27,627 nt of DNA from Candidatus Sordicultor fermentans (GTDB lineage Bacteria > Atribacterota > Atribacteria > Atribacterales > Caldatribacteriaceae): positions 3,521 through 31,147 of the forward strand of contig DGDO01000135.1 of NCBI GenBank assembly GCA_002385475.1. The letters are read 5' to 3'. Positions 1-7,858 of this stretch are shown in pieces. Position 1 is the stretch's first letter. Each line of letters opens with the position of its first letter. The notes below the pieces were generated by a model that saw only the letters and a program-made list of their open reading frames with translations, was not told the origin of the DNA and made no database searches. The translations under genes were made by a program, and so were the position numbers.

Positions 1-55
1 AAGAGACAGTGCCTACCCTGCTTTAAAAAAGCTATTTCCCTAACAGGAGAAAATT

Positions 56-790
56 ATGAGAGATTGGAAGGAAGAAACACAAAAAATCATTACCTGGATG
101 AGAAAAAAAGTAGAAGAAGCTAAAGCTCAAGGATTGGTACTGGGAATGAGTGGAGGCATTGATTCGTCAGTGGTAGCCGTTTTAGCCCAGAAAGCCCTGG
201 GAGAAAAATCTCTGGGAATCATGATGCCTTGTTACAGCATACCCCAGGATTTAGAGGACGCCCTAAAAGTGGCTCAGATGTTTTCTATTCCCTACCGAGT
301 CATTCCTTTAGAAAAACCTTACGATGCTTTCTTAGAAGTTTTAGGAGAAAAACAAGAAAATAGTCGTTCTTTAGCTCTGGCTAATTTAAAACCTCGCCTG
401 CGTATGTGTACCCTTTACTATTTTGCCAACCGATTAAATTATTTAGTCTGCGGCGCTTCCAATAGGAGCGAGATAACTGTAGGCTATTTCACCAAATACG
501 GTGATGGAGGAGTAGATATTTTACCCATTGCTCACCTTACCAAAACCGAGGTAATAGAATTAGCTCGGTTTCTCAACCTCCCTTCTTTTATCATCACGAA
601 ACCCCCTTCCGCGGGGTTATGGGAAGGACAAACTGACGAAGAAGAAATGGGAATCACTTATGAAAAAATTGATGAGTTTATCCTTCATAAAAAAGTGGAG
701 GAACCCTATCTTTCTCAGATAAAAAGCAAAATTCGAGCAAGCGAGCACAAAAGAAAAATGCCTGCCACACCAGAAGAAATTACTATTTAG
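56..790 (+). CDS. nadE: NH3-dependent NAD+ synthase
   Basis: Catalyses the last step of NAD synthesis: ATP-dependent amidation of deamido-NAD with ammonia, in the cytoplasm. The 244-residue protein has the ATP-pyrophosphatase P-loop SGGIDSS at residues 32-38, the N-x-K-x-R-x-R segment near 110-116 and the family block YFTKYGDGG at 144-152, followed by KPPSAGLWEGQTDE near 182-195. There is no nitrilase-type glutaminase domain, so free ammonia is the expected donor. The ATG at 56 is preceded by AGGAGA six bases upstream. Its stop codon overlaps the convergent polX stop by 8 bp. The upstream 55 bp hold no recognisable gene, so it could be the last gene of an operon entering from the left. Family assignment is firm. 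Confidence 0.95.
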   Translation: MRDWKEETQKIITWMRKKVEEAKAQGLVLGMSGGIDSSVVAVLAQKALGEKSLGIMMPCYSIPQDLEDALKVAQMFSIPYRVIPLEKPYDAFLEVLGEKQENSRSLALANLKPRLRMCTLYYFANRLNYLVCGASNRSEITVGYFTKYGDGGVDILPIAHLTKTEVIELARFLNLPSFIITKPPSAGLWEGQTDEEEMGITYEKIDEFILHKKVEEPYLSQIKSKIRASEHKRKMPATPEEITI

Positions 791-2513
791 CTTTTTTCTT
801 GCAATTAAGGAATTCCAGTAGTTTTTCTAAGCTAAAGGTATTCAGCACGTCTTCTTTTCGCAACCAGCCCCGACGAGCTTGGGCTACTCCATAACGAATA
901 TAATCCAGGGAAGAAGGGCTATGAGCATCAGTAGAAATAACCAATTTCACTCCCAGGTCTCGAGCTCGTCGAGCATCTACGTCACTCAAATCCAGACGTT
1001 CAGGCTGAGAATTAATCTCTAAAGAGGTTCTGGTTTCTCTGGCCAGATAGAAAAGTTTTTCTCGATTTACCTGATAGGCATCTCTCCTGTTGAGGATACG
1101 CCCGGTAGGGTGACTGATTACCTGAACATATTTGTTCTTCATTGCTCCTTCCAGACGACGCAAGATTTTTTCTTCCCCCTGTCCTAGACCGGAATGTAAT
1201 CCTGCCACCACTACTTCTAACTTTTCCAGTTCAGAATCAGGAAAATCAAGAGAACCGTCGCTCATGATATTGACTTCTACCCCATCTAAAAGTCGGAGTC
1301 CTTTCCCTTTTTTATTCCATCGCTCGATTTCCTTTCTTCTTTCTCGAATCTCCTCCGGGCTAAGACCGGAAGCTACAGCTAAAGATTGAGTATGATCACA
1401 GATAGCCAGATACTTGTAACCCCGGGAAAGAGCTGCTTCTGCCATTTCCTCTATGGAAGCTACTCCATCACTCCAGTTAGAGTGAGCGTGCAGGTCTCCC
1501 TGAAGGTCACCAATCTCGATAAGAACAGGTAACTTTTTCTCCTGCGCCAGTTCAATTTCTCCCTGGTCTTCCCTCATCTCTGGAGGAATCCATTCCATTC
1601 CCAGAGTTTCATAAATTTCTTCTTCCTTTTCTCCTCCTACTCGCTTATCGTTATCCAGTCGGAATATCCCATACTCATTCACTTTAAATCCCTTTTTAAG
1701 AGCAATTTCTCGCAATTTAATGTTGTGAGCTTTGGAGCCAGTAAAATATTGCAAGGCCGCTCCAAAAGATGTTTCTTCTACCACTCGCAAATCCACCTGT
1801 ATCCCTTCCTGGGTAACAATACTGGATTTAGTAGTCCCCCGGGCAATTATCTCTCGCACCTGAGGTAGAGAAGTGAAAATATCCATTATAGATTCAGGAG
1901 TAGAAGAAGCCACCAGAATATCGATATCTCCGATGGTTTCTTTCATCCGGCGGATACTTCCTGCTGGGCTGATTTTAGTCACTCCGCTTTTTTCCTGAAT
2001 AACCTCTATTATTTCTTCCACCAAAGGAAGAGCCTGACCCAGAAGCATTCTCCCACTTTGCCTCTTAAGCATCTCTATACCTTTCCGGATTTTTTCTTCA
2101 CTTTTTACCCCCAAGCGAGGAAGATGGCGCAATTTTTGCTCAGCGATAGCTTTTTCCAAATCTTCAATGCTTTTTATCCCCAGCTGGTCGTAGAGAAGCT
2201 TAGCAATCTTAGGCCCCACTCCCGGTATAGCAGTAAGATGAACAACTTCAGGAGGGATTTCCTTGGTTAATTCTTCCAAATAAGATAGCTTACCAGTAGA
2301 AAGATATTCTTCAATTTTACTGGCGATACTCTCCCCTACCCCGGGAATCTCTTTCAATCTCCCTTCTTTCCACACCTCTTCAATAGGCTCAGGCCAGCTT
2401 TCTATGCGGCGGGCCGCTTCTTCGTAAGCCACTATTTTAAAACGATTTTCTCCTTTCATCTCCAAAAGAGTAGCAATATTTTCTAAAAGTTGTGCTACCT
2501 CCCGATTCCTCAT
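783..2513 (-). CDS. polX: DNA polymerase/3'-5' exonuclease PolX with PHP domain
   Basis: Bacterial family X polymerase, expected to fill short gaps in base-excision repair, with a C-terminal PHP metal-dependent nuclease. In order: N-terminal helix-hairpin-helix region with IPGVG at 56-60 and 96-100; nucleotidyltransferase core with GSIRR (185-189) and GDIDIL (195-200), giving catalytic D196 and D198 and a likely third Asp at 241 (VDLRV); GSKAHN at 259-264; PHP domain from about 337 with metal ligands H342, H344, D349, H374, H440, H468, D529 and H531. All key residues are present and the 576-residue length is normal for the family. The ATG is preceded by GGAGG. It is divergent from the transglycosylase gene with only 44 bp between the starts. 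Confidence 0.95.
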   Translation of the reverse strand: MRNREVAQLLENIATLLEMKGENRFKIVAYEEAARRIESWPEPIEEVWKEGRLKEIPGVGESIASKIEEYLSTGKLSYLEELTKEIPPEVVHLTAIPGVGPKIAKLLYDQLGIKSIEDLEKAIAEQKLRHLPRLGVKSEEKIRKGIEMLKRQSGRMLLGQALPLVEEIIEVIQEKSGVTKISPAGSIRRMKETIGDIDILVASSTPESIMDIFTSLPQVREIIARGTTKSSIVTQEGIQVDLRVVEETSFGAALQYFTGSKAHNIKLREIALKKGFKVNEYGIFRLDNDKRVGGEKEEEIYETLGMEWIPPEMREDQGEIELAQEKKLPVLIEIGDLQGDLHAHSNWSDGVASIEEMAEAALSRGYKYLAICDHTQSLAVASGLSPEEIRERRKEIERWNKKGKGLRLLDGVEVNIMSDGSLDFPDSELEKLEVVVAGLHSGLGQGEEKILRRLEGAMKNKYVQVISHPTGRILNRRDAYQVNREKLFYLARETRTSLEINSQPERLDLSDVDARRARDLGVKLVISTDAHSPSSLDYIRYGVAQARRGWLRKEDVLNTFSLEKLLEFLNCKKKAK

Positions 2514-2557
2514 ACACCCTTTCCTCCTTTCTCTTAATATGCTATCATTAAAAAGCG

Positions 2558-4642
2558 ATGAGGGTAAGGAATTTATCTTTTTTGGGGCTGTTTTTAATCG
2601 TAGGAACAGCTATTTTTTTCAATGTTAGTTTGAGCTCAGCTAATGAAACTGATTTATATACGCTTTTTCGGCAAGGAGACTATGAAACTATAATTTCTCT
2701 TAAGCCTGAAGAAGGAGAAGAGCTTTTTCTCTATCTCGTATCTCTCCTCAACCTTAGTCGAGAAGAAGAAGTAGAAAAAGAAATTTCCTCCCTGTCGCCA
2801 GAAAAAGATTATTTCTGGCTAGATCACCTCTTTTATCTATCTTCTCTTCACTGTATAGAAAACGGAGACTTAGAGAAAGCCGTTATATGGAAAGAGAGAT
2901 TGGCAAACTCCTTTCCCTCCTCTCCCCTTTTACCTTATATCACTTTACGTTTAGCTCAATCTTTTTTGGAAAACGACTTTTTCAGTTCTGCTCTTTTCTA
3001 TTCCATTCAAGTTCTTACTTATTCAGAAAGAGAGGAAGACAGGCTATCAGCCTTGAAAATAACATTTCAATCTTTATTTAATCTCGGCTACCTCGAAGAA
3101 GCTACCCTTTTACTCTGTCACATCTATTATGTTTTTCCTACCCTGAGTTCTCGAGAAACTCGAGAACTCATTTTGCCTGTGCTTCCCCAAATCTCTCCAG
3201 AAAAATTCTTTCCCTCTCAGCGTCTTTCTTTAGCTAATTTCCTCTTTTCTCTGGGTTTTACTGAAAAAACTAAAGATTTCTTAGACCAGATAGAAGAGTT
3301 TCTTCCCCCCTCCCAGCAGGTAGATATATTTACTCTTCGCGCCCGGATTTTCGTCAGAGAAGAGAATTGGGAAGAATTGGAACAGCTAATAAGTAAAAAT
3401 TTATTAAAAAGAGGAGAAACAGAAGAGATTCTATTCTACTGGGGAGTTTTAGAACAGAGAAAGGCCAATTATGGAAGAGCAGCTCAAATTTATGAAAGGC
3501 TGTTATTTCTTTACCCCGAGAGCGGATATGCTTTTAATACTTACCAGAATTTAGCTTTTTCTCTCCGAGCCATGGGAGAAGAAGGAAGATATTTAGAAAC
3601 AATGGAGAAGATTATTTCCCGTTTCCCAGAAAAGAGCGCACCCGTCTGGGAATTATTCTGGTTCTATTACAACAGAAACCAGATGTATTCAGCGCAAGAA
3701 ATGTTAGAAAAACTAAAAAATTTTTCTGAAGAAAAAAATAAAGCACTTTTCTGGTCATTTAAAATTGATTCTTCTTTAGAAGATTTAGAGGAAATAGTGG
3801 AAGGCGGGAAAATAGATTACTATTATGCCCGAGCCTGGCAAGAGCTGTCTGACAGAGGAGTTGTCCTTCCTTTCCCTTTTGATGAGGAAGTTCCTCTCCC
3901 TCAGGTAGACCCGGCAAATATTTCCTATTCTGAACATTGGACAAAGTACCAGTTTCTGAAGAAAATAGAGATGTGGGAGAACGCTGAGATAGAAATTCTA
4001 TTTCTTCTCTCTAAGAACTCTCAAAAGAAAGGCTTTTATCGAGAATTGAATGAATTGTATACCCAAAAAGGAGATTATCAAAAAAGCATTCTCTATTCTC
4101 TTTATCTTCAGGAAGGAGAAAGAATTCCTCTCAATTTAGCCCGGCAGATTTACCCGGAATTTTTTCTGCCTTCTATTCAGAAACTAACTGGAGATGAGTT
4201 AGACCCTTACCTGATTCTTGCCCTTGTTCGAGCGGAGAGTTTTTTCGATTCAGCAGCTATTTCCTCTGCTGGAGCTATGGGATTGGCTCAAGTTATGCCC
4301 TCTACTGCTTCATGGGTGATAGAAAAAGGATGGGCAGATGGAGGAGAAGAGGATATTTCCATTCTTCTTCTAAATGCCGAAAAAAATTTAGAGATTGGAG
4401 TGAGCTATTTTTCCTATCTCTGGAATCGTTTTGGAGGAAAACTCTATCCCGCTATTTGTTCTTATAATGCCGGGCCGGGCAGAGTAGACCAATGGTTAGA
4501 AACTCTCCCCTCTGACCCTGACCTTTTTGCTGAATCTATTCCCTTTTCTGAAACGCAAAACTATCTAAAGAAGGTGATGGCTAATTACTTTGCTTACTCT
4601 ATCATCTACCAGGGCAAATTTAGCCCTCCTCCTTATCTTTAG
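2558..4642 (+). CDS. slt: Soluble lytic murein transglycosylase (Slt70-like, GH23)
   Basis: Cleaves peptidoglycan glycan strands to 1,6-anhydromuropeptides. Residues 1-29 form a signal peptide (basic MRVR, hydrophobic core, Ser/Ala-rich cleavage region near SSANE), so it acts outside the cytoplasmic membrane. Residues about 30-530 are helical and TPR-like, as in the ring of Slt70. The C-terminal domain has ALVRAESFFD with catalytic E560, then GAMGLAQVMPSTA and ICSYNAGPGRV, the GH23 motif set. Length 694 suits a full Slt. No Shine-Dalgarno precedes the ATG, but TATCAT lies 9 bp upstream, so the message may be leaderless. The stop overlaps the convergent DUF4432 stop by 4 bp. A strong hairpin lies inside the gene at 3144-3170. 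Confidence 0.93.
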   Translation: MRVRNLSFLGLFLIVGTAIFFNVSLSSANETDLYTLFRQGDYETIISLKPEEGEELFLYLVSLLNLSREEEVEKEISSLSPEKDYFWLDHLFYLSSLHCIENGDLEKAVIWKERLANSFPSSPLLPYITLRLAQSFLENDFFSSALFYSIQVLTYSEREEDRLSALKITFQSLFNLGYLEEATLLLCHIYYVFPTLSSRETRELILPVLPQISPEKFFPSQRLSLANFLFSLGFTEKTKDFLDQIEEFLPPSQQVDIFTLRARIFVREENWEELEQLISKNLLKRGETEEILFYWGVLEQRKANYGRAAQIYERLLFLYPESGYAFNTYQNLAFSLRAMGEEGRYLETMEKIISRFPEKSAPVWELFWFYYNRNQMYSAQEMLEKLKNFSEEKNKALFWSFKIDSSLEDLEEIVEGGKIDYYYARAWQELSDRGVVLPFPFDEEVPLPQVDPANISYSEHWTKYQFLKKIEMWENAEIEILFLLSKNSQKKGFYRELNELYTQKGDYQKSILYSLYLQEGERIPLNLARQIYPEFFLPSIQKLTGDELDPYLILALVRAESFFDSAAISSAGAMGLAQVMPSTASWVIEKGWADGGEEDISILLLNAEKNLEIGVSYFSYLWNRFGGKLYPAICSYNAGPGRVDQWLETLPSDPDLFAESIPFSETQNYLKKVMANYFAYSIIYQGKFSPPPYL
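3144..3170 (+). repeat. Perfect 12-bp inverted repeat inside the transglycosylase gene
   Basis: The arms TGAGTTCTCGAG (3144-3155) and CTCGAGAACTCA (3159-3170) are perfect complements separated by AAA, and TTTT follows directly. It has the shape of an intrinsic terminator but lies within codons for the TPR-like region (LSSRETRELILP). A role in attenuation or mRNA decay is only inference. Confidence 0.8.
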
Positions 4643-5730
4643 CTCATCTTTAAATATTTTTTGAACTGCTCTATTTTTTCTTCTCCTTCTAAGATGCCAA
4701 TTTCCAGAGAAATTTTCTTAGATTCCCCGGGTTGAAGAGTCACTAATCGCCCCTCTTCTCTTTCCCGGCACCGACCCAGAGGAAAACAGTTGCCCGGCTC
4801 CATACCTAACACATATTCTCCTTCCCCCATCATCTTCCATTCTGTAAAATAAGGGAGAACATCTTTGCTAAACTTAACATAGGCCCCCATTTTAAGCCGG
4901 TCATTCACCAATAAAGAGGCACCATAACCATCTTCTAAAGTTTTAGGATAATGAAGGTAAACCTTTTCAAAATACCCTTTTTGGGGAGAAGAAAAAAGAT
5001 GCCATTCTTCTTTTCCTTCTTCTGCCATCTCATCTCGAGGCACAGTTTTCTCTACCGGGAGGAACAACCTGGCACCGTCGTCCAACAAGGGATAGCCAAA
5101 GTTGATGTGGTATAAAATCATAAAGGGACTCTCATTCCAACCTTCGTTAACCACCTGGTCTTCAATATTGATAGTTGTGCCTCCTAAACGGCTCCAGATT
5201 TTTCGGTAGAGAGCTATTTTATCTCCAAACACTATAGATTCTTTTATCTTTCCCTGCACCCACATTAAGTAATCATCCCCTTGCCAGGCTCCGTCTACCC
5301 ATAGATTACTGGCTGGAAGATAAGAGGCTCTACCATGCAAACCAAAATCTTCTTCCTCTAAAAAGGGATGATTAGACTTATCTCGTCCTGCAGCTCCAGC
5401 ATAAGTCAGACCACAGGTATTCATTAACCCCCCATGGAATCCCCGCAACCACCCCAAGCCTTCGGGCTCAAAAAAGGCAGGAGCTAAGTTTCGAGTAGCG
5501 GAACGCCAACTAACGCTTATGCCTTTAAAGCTGGTCCAGGCAATATCCATCCCCCGGTCCAGGAGAACAGTATAAATCAAACCTCCACCAGAGTTAACCT
5601 CAGCTATTCTTACCCCTCTCTCTACACCTTCACTTAGTTCAGCAAGCTTTACCCCTCCAATTTGAGAGATATCGCCCACTCTTTTTAAGATTTCCTCCCT
5701 GGTCATTTCTCTTCCCCACAGGTTAGCCAT
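4639..5730 (-). CDS. DUF4432 / aldose 1-epimerase-like protein
   Basis: A 363-residue protein of the galactose-mutarotase-like beta-sandwich superfamily, DUF4432 type. Visible family blocks are LLDRGMDIAW (56-65), FHGGLMNTCGL (98-108), DFGLHGR (128-134) with H132, LYHINFGYPLL (206-216) with H208, and a late GMEPGN segment. The likely substrate is a sugar or sugar derivative, but members of this family mostly lack assigned reactions, so no specific activity is claimed. It is the last gene of a minus-strand run, 18 bp after ftsZ. The ATG at 5730 has a G-rich upstream tract rather than a canonical Shine-Dalgarno; a second ATG at codon 9 is possible. No signal peptide. Confidence 0.82.
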   Translation of the reverse strand: MANLWGREMTREEILKRVGDISQIGGVKLAELSEGVERGVRIAEVNSGGGLIYTVLLDRGMDIAWTSFKGISVSWRSATRNLAPAFFEPEGLGWLRGFHGGLMNTCGLTYAGAAGRDKSNHPFLEEEDFGLHGRASYLPASNLWVDGAWQGDDYLMWVQGKIKESIVFGDKIALYRKIWSRLGGTTINIEDQVVNEGWNESPFMILYHINFGYPLLDDGARLFLPVEKTVPRDEMAEEGKEEWHLFSSPQKGYFEKVYLHYPKTLEDGYGASLLVNDRLKMGAYVKFSKDVLPYFTEWKMMGEGEYVLGMEPGNCFPLGRCREREEGRLVTLQPGESKKISLEIGILEGEEKIEQFKKYLKMS

Positions 5731-5748
5731 AGCTCTTTCCCCCTTAGT

Positions 5749-7056
5749 TTATTCCGAGTCGTTTCTACCATCTGAGTGAAAAAAATGGGATATTCTATCT
5801 CCGGATCTCTTTTCCTCAGATAGTTTCTTCCTCTGTGCCTCCCGTAAAAAAGCAGGAACGTCTAACTCGTCCTCTATAATGATTCTACTATCTATCTCAT
5901 CTATTGTTTCTTCTATCTCATCTAATTTCTCCTCCGGAAGCTCAAAACGGGTAGCAATAACCGTCACCATTACTTCATTAGACAGACTCTCATCCACCCG
6001 GTAACCCCACAAAATATCAGTTTCTGTTCCAGCTGCGTTGGTCACAGTATTAACAATTTCAGTAACCTCACTGAGAGTCATATCCTGACCACCGGTAATA
6101 TTAAGGATGATAGACTTGGCACCTTTGATTGAGATTTCCAAAAGAGGACTTTGAATAGCTTCTTCTGCTGCTTGCTTGGCTTTTTCTCTTCCTCTTCCAT
6201 GACCTATTCCTATTAAAACCATCCCTGCTTCGCTCAGAACAGTTCTCAGGTCAGCTAAATCTAAATTAATCTCCTGAGGAGAGGTAATAAGGTCAGTGAT
6301 ACCTCGCACTGCCTGATAAAGAATATGATCTGCTATTCTGAAAGCTTCTTGTAGGGGAGTATCTTTTTTGGTAATCTGGAAAAGTCGCTCATTGGGAATT
6401 ATAATCAAAGCGTCAACTTCTTGTTGCAATCGACTGATACCTTCTTCTGCTTGTCTTTTTCTCTTTAGACCCTCAAAATCAAATGGTTTAGTCACCACTC
6501 CAATGGTTAGAGCTCCTGATTCCTTAGATATATTAGCGAGAACCGGAGCTGCTCCTGTACCCGTGCCTCCTCCCATGCAAGCAGCGACAAATACCAAATC
6601 AGCATTTTCCACCAGCTGGCTTAATCTTTCCTTATCTTGTCGGGCTGCTTCCTCTCCCAGGCGGGGATCCCCCCCCGTTCCCAAACCCCGGGTGAGGCTT
6701 AAACCAATTTGTAGCTTCTCTTGGGCCAGAGATTTTCTTAAAGACTGAACATCGGTATTCACTGCTATCAAGTCTACTCCATCTAAACCCAGGTCAGCCA
6801 TATGATTAACCGCGTTATTGCCCCCTCCTCCAATTCCCACTACTTTTATCACTGCTAGTCTGTCTTCTGCTTTTTTCTCTATCTTTGCCTTAGTTTTCTC
6901 CAGATTCTTTTTAACTGCCTCACCAGAAGCTTTTTGCTCTTCCTTTTCAGGGATAGAGTCTTCTTCCCGTATGATACCTTTTGTGGTATCCCGGATTAAT
7001 TCTCTCTTAAAATCAATTTTTTCGGAGAAGCCTCTTTCCAGGCTTTTCTTCTTCAA
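5749..7056 (-). CDS. ftsZ: Cell division protein FtsZ with long N-terminal extension
   Basis: Tubulin-like GTPase that forms the division ring. The core runs from about residue 68 (LAVIKVVGIGGGGNNAVN) to about 371, with the GTP signature GGGTGTG at 162-168 and the T7 catalytic loop NLDLADL at 264-270 (D266, D269). The C-terminal partner-binding peptide DVPAFLREAQRK is at 399-410. Two oddities stand out: a highly charged 67-residue N-terminal extension, where most FtsZ have some 10-15 residues, and a very short acidic linker (about 372-397). The start is a TTG preceded at 9 nt by GGAGG within AAGGAGGTGATC, a full anti-Shine-Dalgarno complement, so the extension is probably translated. The first 44 nt overlap the end of parA. 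No ftsA or ftsQ is nearby. Confidence 0.95.
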   Translation of the reverse strand: MKKKSLERGFSEKIDFKRELIRDTTKGIIREEDSIPEKEEQKASGEAVKKNLEKTKAKIEKKAEDRLAVIKVVGIGGGGNNAVNHMADLGLDGVDLIAVNTDVQSLRKSLAQEKLQIGLSLTRGLGTGGDPRLGEEAARQDKERLSQLVENADLVFVAACMGGGTGTGAAPVLANISKESGALTIGVVTKPFDFEGLKRKRQAEEGISRLQQEVDALIIIPNERLFQITKKDTPLQEAFRIADHILYQAVRGITDLITSPQEINLDLADLRTVLSEAGMVLIGIGHGRGREKAKQAAEEAIQSPLLEISIKGAKSIILNITGGQDMTLSEVTEIVNTVTNAAGTETDILWGYRVDESLSNEVMVTVIATRFELPEEKLDEIEETIDEIDSRIIIEDELDVPAFLREAQRKKLSEEKRSGDRISHFFHSDGRNDSE

Positions 7057-7819
7057 GCTTGATCACCTCCTTGGCTAAGTTTAAGTAACACTGAGCTCCA
7101 GAAGAAGAAGGTTCATATTCCATAACCGGCACCCCATGGCTGGTAGCCTCAGCCAGGGAAATATTACGATGGATAACAGTTTCAAAAAGATGATCTCCAA
7201 AATATTTTTTTATCTCTTCTACCACCTCTCGATAAAGATTGGTACGGACATCGGCAATAGTAATAAGAACATAAACTTCCAGGTCATGCTTCAAGTTTTC
7301 TTTCATCAAGCCTATAGTTTCCATAAACTCTTCAATTCCCCTCATAGCAAAATAATGAGGCTGAATAGTGATAATCACCTCCCGACAGGCCTTAAGAGCA
7401 TTAACAGTTAAAATTCCTAAGGAAGGGGGACAGTCAATGAGGATGTAATCAAAAGAGAGATTAGCTCTTTGAATACCGCTATTTAAAAAGTCTTCCCTGC
7501 CCAGTTTATCAATCAAGCGATATTCTGCTCCAGCTAAGTCAATATTGGCTGGAGCGAGATAGAGGTTGGGAGTGCGAGTAGGAATAATAACTTCTTTAAG
7601 CTCAAGACGGTAAGGGCTGCGAGGGGGCTCCAGTACATTGAGAATGGTTCTGTCAAATTCATCAGGCTCAAAACCTAAACCCAGAGTAGAATGAGCTTGA
7701 GGATCCATATCAATAATGAGAACTTTCCGCGCATGATAAGCCAAAGAAGCCCCCAAATTTATACAGGTGGTGGTCTTCGCCACTCCTCCTTTTTGGTTAG
7801 CAATGGCAATTATTCGCAT
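7013..7819 (-). CDS. parA: ParA/Soj-family ATPase
   Basis: Deviant-Walker ATPase of the ParA/MinD group, probably for chromosome segregation or positioning of other cargo. The 268-residue protein starts MRIIAIANQKGGVAKTTT, with signature lysine K10 and P-loop K15, then LIIDMDPQAHST (35-44) with D37/D39, and IDCPPSLG near 129. It ends like Soj (SSSGAQCYLNLAKEV) and has no obvious MinD-type membrane helix. No parB follows or precedes it, unlike the usual parAB pair. Its last codons contain the ftsZ Shine-Dalgarno (AAG GAG GTG ATC, read as KEVI) and overlap ftsZ by 44 nt, implying coupled translation. The ATG at 7819 has only a weak GAGAGA tract upstream. Confidence 0.92.
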   Translation of the reverse strand: MRIIAIANQKGGVAKTTTCINLGASLAYHARKVLIIDMDPQAHSTLGLGFEPDEFDRTILNVLEPPRSPYRLELKEVIIPTRTPNLYLAPANIDLAGAEYRLIDKLGREDFLNSGIQRANLSFDYILIDCPPSLGILTVNALKACREVIITIQPHYFAMRGIEEFMETIGLMKENLKHDLEVYVLITIADVRTNLYREVVEEIKKYFGDHLFETVIHRNISLAEATSHGVPVMEYEPSSSGAQCYLNLAKEVIKLEEEKPGKRLLRKN

Positions 7820-7858
7820 AGTATTCTCTCAGAAAGTTTATTCCTTTTATAATTTCCA

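Noticed and set aside
6368..6748. 126-residue plus-strand frame inside ftsZ
   Set aside because: Antisense shadow of a conserved gene with no recognisable domain.
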